A stretch of DNA of 58,870 nucleotides from Bacillota bacterium (GTDB lineage Bacteria > Bacillota > Sulfobacillia > Sulfobacillales > Sulfobacillaceae), in assembly GCA_021821465.1 (NCBI GenBank), contig JAKACM010000019.1, positions 1 through 58,870 on the forward strand. Reading direction: 5' to 3'. The translations under genes were made by a program, and so were the position numbers. Below the pieces are notes generated by a model. It saw only the letters and a list, made by a program, of their open reading frames with translations, searched no databases and was not told the DNA's origin. This document shows positions 9,185 to 17,267 of the stretch, one piece after another. Every line of letters starts with the position of its first letter. The stretch's first letter is position 1.

Positions 9185-9382
9185 ATGCAACCCTTTGCAT
9201 ATCCCTTCACGGAGACGTTGCAGAATATAAACGCAAGTATTATGGATCTTGCGGGTTCCTCGACTCTTTGCCCAGAATTTCTATGGGATTTACTCTGTCA
9301 AGAAGACGCGGTATCCTCGATTACGGCGAGAGTTTGTTTGGCTAGAGAAATCGGTGTTTTAGGTGATCTGGTATGCACGTAG
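9185..9382 (+). CDS. Small ORF overlapping the methyltransferase start
   Basis: This is an open frame of 65 codons that overlaps the first ten bases of the methyltransferase gene. Its translation (opening MQPFAYPFTETLQNINAS) looks protein-like with a mixed polar and hydrophobic pattern, but I recognise no family. There is no strong ribosome binding site. It might encode a small controller or leader peptide of the cassette, or be chance. Confidence 0.3.
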   Translation: MQPFAYPFTETLQNINASIMDLAGSSTLCPEFLWDLLCQEDAVSSITARVCLAREIGVLGDLVCT

Positions 9383-10734
9383 AAGTCTCGGACAGTTATA
9401 GAATTGGGTGTGGTGTTCTGATGAATAAAGGTGACATGCAATTTCGTAATCCAAAGAGAACTGTGAATTCCAAACAAGATCTCTCTTTCTATGAATATTA
9501 CGCGGGTTACACTGAAGGATTTGTCGAGGACGTACTGGAATTCTTGGGACTACCCCAAGGATCTATAGTCTTGGATCCGTGGAACGGGAGCGGTACTACT
9601 ACTCGCACTGCTAACAATTGTGGGTATTCTTCAGTTGGATTCGATCTTAACCCGGTTATGGCGGTGGTGGCTAAAGCTAATTTGTTAGATGGGTCGGTTG
9701 AGAGTAGTTTGAGTAGTATCGCAGAGGATATTGTTGCAAAGGCGAAACGATTCAGATTATCGAACTTAGAATTGTCTGATGATCCGTTGCTTGTGTGGAT
9801 GACAGCTGTTACTACGAAAGCAATCCGGAGAATCGAGCGGGCACTTCAGCAACTACTCTTGCCGACGGCCACCTACGTACCCATTATAGGGTTGAACGGA
9901 CTTCAACGGATATCGAGCTTGACAGCGTTCTATTATGTGGCTTTGTTTCGGGTGACACGGAATTTGTTCCGCCGATTTCGGGGATCTAACCCTACATGGA
10001 TCAAAAAGCCAGCTAGTGTGTCGCAAATACTGGATGTTGAGCCCACTGTCATATTTAATAGGTATCTCGCTACGGTTGAGGAAATGTTACGTTTTCTACC
10101 CTCACTTACCGTTAGGCGTGGACCTCTTGCTATCATTGGAGTGGGTACATCTGAATCATTGCCCTTGAAGGATGGCTATATCGATACGGTTATTACCTCT
10201 CCGCCGTATTGTACGAGAATTGACTATGCTATCGCGACCCAGCCTGAACTGGCAATTTTGGGGTATTCAATTAGCGACGTTAGAAGATTGCGGATGCAGA
10301 TGATTGGTACCCCGACAATTAAGCCTGAAGTACCTGAACCCAGTGAACAGTGGTCAGAGCAATGTACAAAGACTTTGGAAAAAGTGCGGTCTCACTCATC
10401 TAAGGCTTCTGGTACTTATTATTATAAGCACTACCTTCAGTATTTTGATTCTCTGTACAATTCATTGCACGAAATAGATCGAGTTTTGAAGGCACAAGGT
10501 TCATGTGCCTTAGTGGTTCAAAATTCCTACTATAAGGATGTCGAGATTGATTTAGCCGCTATAGTCAATTCTATGGTGGAGTTCTTAGAGTGGTCATTAG
10601 TCGAGCGGGTAGATTACGGAACAAAACGCACAATTGCGGCTATAAACAGTCGTTCAAATGCCTACATGACTACTGGAAGACATACGGTTGAAAGCATAAT
10701 GATTTTTAGAAAGGGGGCAACAAGAGATGTCTAA
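9373..10734 (+). CDS. Site-specific DNA methyltransferase
   Basis: This 453-residue AdoMet-dependent DNA methyltransferase has the AdoMet-binding motif DPWNGSGTT at residues 68-76 and the catalytic SPPY motif near 276-279. The order (AdoMet site, long variable region, then SPPY) suggests an amino-methylating enzyme making N4-methylcytosine or N6-methyladenine. AGGTGAT lies eight bases before the start at 9373; an ATG at 9421 is an alternative. It overlaps the DUF262 gene by eight bases, so the two are translationally coupled. In this position it probably protects or marks host DNA for the following two genes. The target sequence is unknown. Confidence 0.85.
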   Translation: MHVEVSDSYRIGCGVLMNKGDMQFRNPKRTVNSKQDLSFYEYYAGYTEGFVEDVLEFLGLPQGSIVLDPWNGSGTTTRTANNCGYSSVGFDLNPVMAVVAKANLLDGSVESSLSSIAEDIVAKAKRFRLSNLELSDDPLLVWMTAVTTKAIRRIERALQQLLLPTATYVPIIGLNGLQRISSLTAFYYVALFRVTRNLFRRFRGSNPTWIKKPASVSQILDVEPTVIFNRYLATVEEMLRFLPSLTVRRGPLAIIGVGTSESLPLKDGYIDTVITSPPYCTRIDYAIATQPELAILGYSISDVRRLRMQMIGTPTIKPEVPEPSEQWSEQCTKTLEKVRSHSSKASGTYYYKHYLQYFDSLYNSLHEIDRVLKAQGSCALVVQNSYYKDVEIDLAAIVNSMVEFLEWSLVERVDYGTKRTIAAINSRSNAYMTTGRHTVESIMIFRKGATRDV

Positions 10735-11860
10735 TTCGGAACGGGACACGCTACAGTTGGTAAAGGCTGTGGATCAAAAAATTGAAAAGGTAAGAACGCG
10801 CAGTTTGGACGTATCTTTTAACGAACTTCTTGATATGTTTGAGAACGAAGAATTGATCATTGCACCTGAGTACCAACGATTGTTCCGGTGGACGAAGGGA
10901 TCACAGTCACGGTTTATCGAGTCGCTTATTCTCGAGATGCCTGTACCCCCCATATTCGTGATTGAACTCGAAGAAGGAATATATGAATTAATAGATGGTT
11001 TGCAAAGAATTTCGTCCTATATGCATTTTAGAGGAAAACACCCGCTGAAAAAAAATGACGATGGTTCGTTTCAATTTCTTGAGCTGGTTGACTGTGATAT
11101 TGTTCCTGAGTTGAACGGCATGACCTATAATGATTTGCCGAAACCGTTGGAAATTAAGCTGAAGCGCAATTTCATTCGGGTAGAAATTCTCCGCAAGGAG
11201 AGTGATCAACGACTTCGATATTACATGTTTAAACGTTTGAATACAGGAGGGGAAACGTTAAGTCCACAAGAAATAAGGAATTGTACCATACGCTTATTGG
11301 ATGACAAGTTTAATAAATTCATTGTTGATCTTAGTGAAAACGAAGCATTTTCGACATGCATTTATTATCTTTCGGACGAGAAAACCCAACAGAAGACAGA
11401 CCAAGAGCTGGTATTACGATTCTTTGCTTTCAAAAATGCGGGAGAACGGTATCGGCATGATGTCGGAGACTTCTTGACGGACTATATGGAGAAAGTGTCG
11501 GATCCTGAGTCTCCCATAAAGTTTGATTACGAAATGGAGAAATCTTGCTTCGAGAAGACATTCCAAATCCTCAAAGACACCTTAGGGCAGCAAGTGTTTT
11601 CTGGGGTAAATTCCAACGGGAATTTCACATCGAGATTTCTCATTTATCATTATGAAGCTTTCAGTGTAGGTATTCAGCCCATAATCGATCGGGTAAATCT
11701 TAGTGATGTTAATACAATAGCAAAGTTGAAAGAAATATTTATGGATATCAAAAAGGACGATGAATTTAAGCATATGACAACCGGAGGCGGAAAAAACTAT
11801 TCAAACCGCTTGAATGATCGAATTTCTTTTGTTTCAAAAAGGGTTCGTGACGTCTTATGA
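10727..11860 (+). CDS. DUF262 (ParB-like NTPase fold) protein
   Basis: This 377-residue protein has the DUF262 signature, with APEYQRLFRW at residues 46-55 and DGLQR at 90-94 (the D-G-Q-Q-R type motif of the fold). DUF262 domains are known from the GmrSD type IV restriction enzymes, where they act as the nucleotide-dependent part. No DUF1524 HNH nuclease domain is visible here, so any cleavage would come from a partner. The neighbours are a DNA methyltransferase (eight-base overlap) and a HEPN protein (four-base overlap), which points to a single defence system. Confidence 0.82.
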   Translation: MSNSERDTLQLVKAVDQKIEKVRTRSLDVSFNELLDMFENEELIIAPEYQRLFRWTKGSQSRFIESLILEMPVPPIFVIELEEGIYELIDGLQRISSYMHFRGKHPLKKNDDGSFQFLELVDCDIVPELNGMTYNDLPKPLEIKLKRNFIRVEILRKESDQRLRYYMFKRLNTGGETLSPQEIRNCTIRLLDDKFNKFIVDLSENEAFSTCIYYLSDEKTQQKTDQELVLRFFAFKNAGERYRHDVGDFLTDYMEKVSDPESPIKFDYEMEKSCFEKTFQILKDTLGQQVFSGVNSNGNFTSRFLIYHYEAFSVGIQPIIDRVNLSDVNTIAKLKEIFMDIKKDDEFKHMTTGGGKNYSNRLNDRISFVSKRVRDVL

Positions 11861-12543
11861 ATGCAATAGAACTAAGGGGCCATCTGGAAGAGGAAATGAC
11901 TTGGCGGCTCGACGAAGTCAGATTTTTAAAGAATCAGCTGGGAAATATCTCTGGCTATGAAGATAAAAAGAGATATCGCAAATCCCTCATCGTCATGCTT
12001 TATTCGCATTTTGAGGGATTTTGTAAAGCGAGCTTTCTGATGTATGTTCAAGCAATAAACAATGAATCCATAGAACGGGCCAGGCTTAATACTAGACTAG
12101 TTGCGGCTTCTCTCTCTGAGGAATTTCGTGCATTAAGGAATAAGGATAAGAAATCCAAGATATTTAAGAACGATTTGCCCAACGATGAAAAACTTCATGA
12201 ATACGCCAGGCAGGTTGATTTGCTGGAATCGTTGGATGATTTCATGAAGAAGGTGGCTCAGATACCAGAAGCAATAGTGGATACAGAGTCCAATCTGAAG
12301 CCTGTAGTCCTTAGGAAAATTCTATATAGGTTAGGGTTTCGCCACGATGTATTCAGTGCGCATGAAGGAGCTATTCAAATGCTGCTTCACCACCGAAATC
12401 ACGTGGCGCATGGTGCAAGAGTTCAAGGCATGGATGAAGACCAATACCTTGAGGTAGAAAAGTCGGTAAGATATTTAATGACTGAAATTGTGGAACTAGT
12501 GTTTTATGCTTTGATAAACGAGGAGTTCCTAAAGTCAAGTTAG
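11857..12543 (+). CDS. HEPN-domain protein (MAE_28990/MAE_18760-like)
   Basis: This 228-residue, largely alpha-helical protein carries the HEPN ribonuclease motif R-N-x3-H as RNHVAH at residues 180-185. The N-terminal segment SHFEGFCKASFLMYVQ is typical of the MAE_28990/MAE_18760 HEPN subfamily. HEPN proteins usually cleave RNA and serve as toxins or defence effectors. Here the gene ends the methyltransferase-DUF262-HEPN cassette with a four-base ATGA overlap. I infer that it is the effector that harms the cell or invader RNA once the DUF262 component senses foreign or unmethylated DNA. Enzymatic activity is not proven by sequence alone. Confidence 0.78.
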   Translation: MNAIELRGHLEEEMTWRLDEVRFLKNQLGNISGYEDKKRYRKSLIVMLYSHFEGFCKASFLMYVQAINNESIERARLNTRLVAASLSEEFRALRNKDKKSKIFKNDLPNDEKLHEYARQVDLLESLDDFMKKVAQIPEAIVDTESNLKPVVLRKILYRLGFRHDVFSAHEGAIQMLLHHRNHVAHGARVQGMDEDQYLEVEKSVRYLMTEIVELVFYALINEEFLKSS

Positions 12544-12636
12544 TCGATTCTTCGTGACAGTGGGTGAACTCTGGGAAATGAACTCGATCGATAGTTCGAC
12601 CTAAATTCGTCGATTATCCAGATCTGCCGCATCCCG

Positions 12637-12665
12637 TTGAGAAAACATTTTTCACATGGTAAAAT
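12637..12665 (+). promoter_or_regulatory. Promoter of the 12715 gene
   Basis: TTGAGA at 12637-12642 is followed by a 17-base spacer and TAAAAT at 12660-12665. It lies 50 bases before the 12715 start codon, so this gene has its own promoter separate from the defence cassette. Confidence 0.65.
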
Positions 12666-12714
12666 GTGCTAAAGTTTTGGGAAATTACGTAAAAGATCGA
12701 AGGAGGTCTCCAGT

Positions 12715-13119
12715 ATGGATCAGAAATCTCGTAGACATTTTAATTCTCAAGACGGTTCGGTACAGAGGTCGACCGACGAGATTTTTACTGAAGAGTTCTT
12801 TCATGAGCTTTACCTGGTCATCAAGGAACGAGAGGTTCTTACGCATCACAATACGTTGAATCCCTACACTGCCGAGACCTATTTGATCGATGTGTTGGGA
12901 GAAGAACCTCATTGGATATTTCGTTATACGACATTTGAAAACATTTACGAGCCGCTTAAGGGCAAAAGCTTTAACGTGTTTTGTAACCCTCATAATATGG
13001 TGCAGGAATTTTATTCGCTGCTGGCCGATGTCAACCTAGAAGAAATCAAGAAATGGGACAAGAAGCAACTAGCAGAACAGGTTTTCGAGATGATAGAAAC
13101 CTCTAAAATTTGGGGATGA
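12715..13119 (+). CDS. Hypothetical protein
   Basis: This encodes a 134-residue soluble, acidic protein that I do not recognise. It has a strong AAGGAGG ribosome binding site and its own promoter, so it is probably expressed. The sequence is rich in aromatic residues, with an HHNTLNPYTAETYLIDVLG segment in the middle and helical, charged ends. There is no signal peptide or membrane segment. It lies downstream of the defence cassette but is separated by 171 bases, so any link in function is unproven. Confidence 0.6.
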   Translation: MDQKSRRHFNSQDGSVQRSTDEIFTEEFFHELYLVIKEREVLTHHNTLNPYTAETYLIDVLGEEPHWIFRYTTFENIYEPLKGKSFNVFCNPHNMVQEFYSLLADVNLEEIKKWDKKQLAEQVFEMIETSKIWG

Positions 13120-13123
13120 TAAA

Positions 13124-13426
13124 ATGTTATCTAGAAAATATGGAACATTATACTTATTGACCGTATTAGTTTTCATATTAAGTATGATAAGTAATTTTCA
13201 GAGTCACGCAGTGATGGCCGCTAGCCTTTCTCCGGCGGTTAATAAGGCTGGACTACATGCGGCGTAACCTACATCCAAAACTATTATTTATTCTCACTCC
13301 CGCCTATTCCAGTCAACACGTATTACTTCTTTAACAAGTTATAACAATAATATTGTGGCCCAAGCACAAGCACCGTCAGGACAATGGTATCTTGAGTTTC
13401 GCACCCCCACAATACAGGGTTTTTAG
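13124..13426 (+). pseudogene. Secreted-protein-like frame with an in-frame TAA
   Basis: An ATG at 13124 opens a frame with a signal-peptide-like start (basic MLSRKYG, then a hydrophobic stretch, then AMA-like residues before the likely cleavage site). It stops at a TAA at 13265 after 47 codons. The same frame then stays open for 52 more codons to a TAG at 13424. This suggests a small exported protein of about 100 residues inactivated by one nonsense change, or a genuine 47-residue peptide. No family is recognised. Confidence 0.3.
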
Positions 13427-13429
13427 ACG

Positions 13430-14247
13430 CCCATCATTCCGCCAACCCTTGAAAACCGCCACTTTTTCTCCATTCCATTGGGGCGATTTATGCGGACTTA
13501 TTGAACGCTTCTAACTGATTGCCTAAAAACGACTCCGCAAACAGGGCTTTAAGCGCGGCATATTCCGATGACTGTCGGAATTGCTTCAGGTTTACAGATC
13601 AAATCCCCGATCCGCTAAGAGAATCGGATGACACGAGCGAGGCCACAGCCTCGCGACCCGTTTGAGCAGGTCCCCTTCAATCTCACGCATCCGGCCCTGC
13701 CGCTGATCTTTCCGCACCGTCACCCAAGTCAAAGGGAGAGCGCGACCATGTGTTCGCCAATTTAATGAGAGCATTGGATGCACGTCATCTTTCGGATCGG
13801 TCCCATCTCACGGGATCAGAGCTTCCCGGGTATCCCCCAGGATATAGCGAATCCCATCACCCTGAGCGATCTCCCTGTCCAAACCGGCATGGTCCACAAA
13901 GCGATCCACGCGCTTAATCGCGTATTGCGCCTGCTTATTGTATCGCGATCGTGGTAGGCCATCGCTAATCGGTGTCCAATTTTGGCAATCCCTAACAAGG
14001 GATTCGACGACGAGAGCAACGCCCAGACCATAGTGCCCAAGGTCGTGCGTTGAGAGCGCCGTCACGGTCCGTGCGTGTGAAAAAAACTGGTGAGAGACTC
14101 TAATCGAACCATCGGGATCCTCCTCGTGATGAGAATGTCGTACAGTCAATCTCTTCGACAGCGGATCCCGATTTTCCTTTGCATTCCGGAATTTTTTCAT
14201 CTCGATACTTCATTCTATTCGGACAATAAAAACTGGGGATAAACTAG
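13430..14247 (-). mobile_element. Degraded IS4-like element (copy 1)
   Basis: The minus strand carries broken pieces of a DDE transposase. One frame (14200-13808) includes GVALVVESLVRDCQNW and YAIKRVDRFVDHAGLDRE. A second (13783-13592) includes ILLADRGF, the region of the second catalytic aspartate in IS4-type enzymes. Frames are interrupted by stops and shifts. The outer end near 14247 (CTAGTTTATCCCCAGTTTTT on the minus strand) matches the end of a related remnant at 40229, which defines one terminus of the element. It lies directly upstream of the arsR promoter. Confidence 0.7.
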
Positions 14248-14258
14248 CCCCTGCACCC

Positions 14259-14287
14259 TTGACAACGTTCTTGCATCTGTATATAAG
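14259..14287 (+). promoter_or_regulatory. Promoter and probable operator of the ars operon
   Basis: TTGACA at 14259-14264, a 17-base spacer and TATAAG at 14282-14287 form a good housekeeping promoter. The A/T-rich partly symmetric sequence TATATAAGTATATCATGATG over the -10 region is a plausible ArsR binding site. Confidence 0.7.
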
Positions 14288-14310
14288 TATATCATGATGA
14301 GGTGATATTA

Positions 14311-14703
14311 TTGTACGAGCAAGAGATGGAGATCTTCCGCGCTTTAGGCGATGCAACGCGGCTCCAAATATTGGGGTTGTTGCGGGTACGGCAGGTTTGC
14401 GTGTGTGAGTTAGTCGAACTGGTGCCCGTTAGCCAACCGGCGGTGTCGCAGCACCTGCGCAAATTGAAGCAAGTGGGACTCGTGCGCGAACAGCGCGAGA
14501 AGCAGTGGACATTTTACCAGTTGCGCGACGATGTGTCGCCGGTCATCGCCGAGATTATCCGGACCTTGCCTCATTGGTCCGAAGCGGAGGAATGGCTTGT
14601 CACCCATCGCGTGGATACCACCTGTGCGGTGGGCCGACAGACATCTACCGATACCGACATGTTCGGCTCAATACGGAAATCTTCCATAACAGAAGAACAC
14701 TAA
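14311..14703 (+). CDS. arsR: ArsR-family arsenic-responsive repressor
   Basis: This 130-residue winged-helix repressor binds the ars promoter and leaves it when it binds arsenite. The DNA-binding helix SQPAVSQHLRKLKQVGLV is clear. The metal site CVCELVE places cysteines at residues 30 and 32, as in classical ArsR. The TTG at 14311 has GAGGTGAT upstream; a GTG at 14302 or an ATG at 14326 are possible starts. The C-terminal tail carries another cysteine (TTCAVG). It is the first gene of the arsenic operon and sits just after its own promoter, so autorepression is expected. Confidence 0.88.
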   Translation: MYEQEMEIFRALGDATRLQILGLLRVRQVCVCELVELVPVSQPAVSQHLRKLKQVGLVREQREKQWTFYQLRDDVSPVIAEIIRTLPHWSEAEEWLVTHRVDTTCAVGRQTSTDTDMFGSIRKSSITEEH

Positions 14704-14730
14704 ACGGAGTACGGTCCTCGGGGAAAGGAT

Positions 14731-15000
14731 GTGGAGATATTGGAACCTAAAACCAAGGAATTGCTCGCCATTGCCGCGTCTGTAGCCAGTGGCTGTGTCG
14801 CGTGTTTGGAGACGCATATGAGCTTGGCGCGACAAGCGGGGGCAGAGTCTCGCGATATTCAAATGGCGGTCAATATTGCTCGTGCCGTGCGCTTGCAAGC
14901 GGTCACCACCATCGATGATTTGGCCACGCAATGGGCACACGGTGATCCCATTGCAGTGATTGCGGGCAATACCGCATGCGGTCCCGGTTGCCACTGCTAA
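14731..15000 (+). CDS. AhpD-like (carboxymuconolactone decarboxylase family) protein
   Basis: This is a small protein of 89 residues with the redox pair C-V-A-C near residue 24 in the AhpD/CMD-family context (SGCVACLETHMSLARQAGA). The tail ends in a cysteine-containing ACGPGCHC, which may bind arsenic or another metal. The start is a GTG at 14731 with GGGGAAAGG upstream; a TTG at 14740 is the alternative. It lies between arsR and arsD in the same direction, so it probably takes part in arsenic handling, perhaps as a thiol reductant, but this is inference from position. Confidence 0.7.
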   Translation: MEILEPKTKELLAIAASVASGCVACLETHMSLARQAGAESRDIQMAVNIARAVRLQAVTTIDDLATQWAHGDPIAVIAGNTACGPGCHC

Positions 15001-15015
15001 CAGGAGGCGTGATCG

Positions 15016-15333
15016 ATGACTATTGAGATCTTTGATCCTGAACTGTGCTGTTCTACGGGTGTTTGTGGATCGGCTCCCGATCCTTCCCTGATTCGTATTG
15101 ACGCGGCCATTGCGCGATTGCAAGCCGAAGGGGTTGCAGTGAAGCGCTATCAACTGAGTCGCCAGGCTAGCGCGTTTACCGAAAATGCCGTCGTCTATCG
15201 GACGTTGCTTGAATCCGGTACAAGTGCCCTGCCCATGATGGCTATCGATGGCACGGTGCGATTTGTGGGCCGTTATCCGACGTACGATGAAATCCAGACT
15301 GTGCTGTTGGACATTATGGCAAAGAAGGGCTAA
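15016..15333 (+). CDS. arsD: ArsD arsenite metallochaperone
   Basis: This 105-residue protein is ArsD, which delivers arsenite to the ArsA ATPase. The three functional cysteines are present at residues 11, 12 and 17 (ELCCSTGVCG), matching Cys12, Cys13 and Cys18 of the E. coli plasmid protein. The distal cysteine pairs of some ArsD proteins are absent. AGGAGGCGTG precedes the ATG. Its stop codon directly abuts the start of the first arsA gene, consistent with coupled translation. Confidence 0.9.
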   Translation: MTIEIFDPELCCSTGVCGSAPDPSLIRIDAAIARLQAEGVAVKRYQLSRQASAFTENAVVYRTLLESGTSALPMMAIDGTVRFVGRYPTYDEIQTVLLDIMAKKG

Positions 15334-16212
15334 ATGATGCGGTACCTGTTTTTTTCAGGAAAGGGTGGAGTGGGCAAAACTTCACTGGCTTCTGCGACGG
15401 CGGTGATATTGGCCGATGCGGGACAGCGCGTGCTGTTGGTGACCACGGATCCGGCCTCGAACCTTTCTGATGTTTTCGAACAAGAGATTGGACCCCAACC
15501 TAAAGAGGTGCCAATGGTCCCGGGGTTAAAGGCGCAAGAAATTGATGCCGAAACGGCAGCCCGGGCCTATCGCGATCGCGCACTCAGTCCCCTTCGGGGA
15601 ATTCTTCCAGACGAGATGTTGAGGACCCTGGAAGAACAGATGAGTGGACCGTGTACCGTGGAAATTGCCGGGTTTGATGAGTTTGTGCGTTGCATGTTTA
15701 CGAAGGAGTATGATGTGGTCGTGTTTGATACGGCGCCGACCGGACACACTTTGCGCCTTTTAGCATTACCTTCGGCATGGTCGGTGCACATCACGGAAAG
15801 CGCCCAAGGATTGGGTCAGACCTGCATCGGGCCAGTGGATCAGTTGCAAACCTCAAAAGAACAATACGATGAGGCGATGTCCCGATTGCAAGACCCCAAG
15901 GTAACGGCTTTTATTTTAGTCACGCAGCCCGAGCGTGCAGCTGTAGACGAAACCCTACGGACGGCCAGGGAACTGGAAGAATTGGGCATTCGCGAGCCAG
16001 GGATCGTTGTTAATGGCGTGATTCCCGAGGTAGCGGCCACCCATCCTTTCTTCGCGTCCCGTCGCGCCATGCAACGAAACGCGATCGCCAACCTCGTCAA
16101 AACGTTTGGTCATTCCGTCACTGAGGTCCCTTTGTTGGCAGACGAAGTCAAGGGGATTGCCTCCGTGCGTGAATTGGGAAAGTGGGTGGACACCGATGTC
16201 TATGCGACGTAG
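15334..16212 (+). CDS. arsA: ArsA-like arsenite ATPase, N-terminal-half equivalent
   Basis: This single-domain ArsA/GET3 ATPase has 292 residues. It has the deviant Walker A GKGGVGKTS at residues 9-17 and the DTAPTGHTLRLL signature at 132-143. Cys107 (SGPCTVE) and Cys164 (GQTCIG) correspond by context to the metalloid-binding cysteines Cys113 and Cys172 of the A1 half of E. coli ArsA. Classical ArsA is about 580 residues with two such halves fused. Here the A2-like half is a separate gene overlapping the end of this one. The pair would energise arsenite export through ArsB. Confidence 0.88.
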   Translation: MMRYLFFSGKGGVGKTSLASATAVILADAGQRVLLVTTDPASNLSDVFEQEIGPQPKEVPMVPGLKAQEIDAETAARAYRDRALSPLRGILPDEMLRTLEEQMSGPCTVEIAGFDEFVRCMFTKEYDVVVFDTAPTGHTLRLLALPSAWSVHITESAQGLGQTCIGPVDQLQTSKEQYDEAMSRLQDPKVTAFILVTQPERAAVDETLRTARELEELGIREPGIVVNGVIPEVAATHPFFASRRAMQRNAIANLVKTFGHSVTEVPLLADEVKGIASVRELGKWVDTDVYAT

Positions 16213-17113
16213 TGATGAGCTCGGAGAGGCTCGTCGTGTTTTTCTCGCGGGCAAGGGGGGCGTAGGGAAAACAACGCTGGCTGTGGCCGCTGCGGTGCAA
16301 AGCGCACAGGAAGGCCATAAAACGCTCTTGATGACCACTGACCCGGCATCGCATATTGGGTTGGTGCTGGAAACGGTGGTCAGTGATGACCCGACTCCGG
16401 TACCCGGCGTACCGAATCTTTATGCGGCTCGAATTGATCCTAAGGAAGAAACCAAACGTTATCAAGAGGCGATAATAAAAGAAGCGCGCTTGCACTATGA
16501 GTCGCGCACCGTACAACGGATGACCGAAGAATTGAATTCTCCTTGCACCGAAGAGGTGGCAGTATTTCGACGCTTTCTGTGGGCGCTGTTAACCCGCGAG
16601 TTTTCCACGGTCGTGTTTGATACGGCCCCTACGGGGCATACATTGCGGCTGTTGGCCTTGCCCTTGAGTTACGGCCAGCAAATCGCGGCCAAGGCGCAAG
16701 GATCCGAAGAGAGTCGCGAGGTCGATCAAGCAGAAGCGCGTCGGATGCAACAAGCCATGACGGTCTTGCAAGATGCGGCTCAGACGACGTTTTCTTGGGT
16801 CGTTTACCCGGAATCCACGCCGATTCAAGAAGCTCGGCGAGGCATCGAAGCCCTTTTGGCGCTGGGCATTAAAACGGGAACGGTCGTGGTCAACCAGCTG
16901 TTGCCGGAAGCGGCGTGTGTGCACCCCTTGTTTCGGAAACGCTACGAAATGCAGCAGCGTTATCTTAGACATGTTGGAGAGCAATTTCCCGGAGCCCTGA
17001 TCACCAAGGTGCCGTTGCAAGAACAGGATGTGATCGGCATCGCTGCAGTGGAGCAATTCGTTGAGGAAATTTGGGGGAGTGGTGCGGATAGCCAGCCACA
17101 AGTAATATTCTAA
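16196..17113 (+). CDS. arsA: ArsA-like arsenite ATPase, C-terminal-half equivalent
   Basis: This is the second single-domain ArsA-type ATPase, 305 residues from the ATG at 16196, overlapping the first arsA by 17 bases. GGGTGG lies six bases upstream. Walker A is GKGGVGKTT and the DTAPTGHTLRLL signature is intact. It keeps one metalloid-type cysteine (NSPCTEEVAVF), as the A2 half of E. coli ArsA does with Cys422, but lacks the second one. The two proteins therefore look like a classical ArsA cut at the linker, expected to work as a heterodimer. Confidence 0.85.
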   Translation: MSMRRSDELGEARRVFLAGKGGVGKTTLAVAAAVQSAQEGHKTLLMTTDPASHIGLVLETVVSDDPTPVPGVPNLYAARIDPKEETKRYQEAIIKEARLHYESRTVQRMTEELNSPCTEEVAVFRRFLWALLTREFSTVVFDTAPTGHTLRLLALPLSYGQQIAAKAQGSEESREVDQAEARRMQQAMTVLQDAAQTTFSWVVYPESTPIQEARRGIEALLALGIKTGTVVVNQLLPEAACVHPLFRKRYEMQQRYLRHVGEQFPGALITKVPLQEQDVIGIAAVEQFVEEIWGSGADSQPQVIF

Positions 17114-17267
17114 ACCAAAATCGGAATCCTTTCTCAGCGTAGGACGGCAAGCGGCGAACCGGAACTCCTAGCAAGGCTCGCAAGGGGAACGTATCTGAGG
17201 CAGAGGATCCGTCTTCGCGAGATACCGCTTCGGATACAAAGACCACATGCAGAAAGAAGGCACCGTC

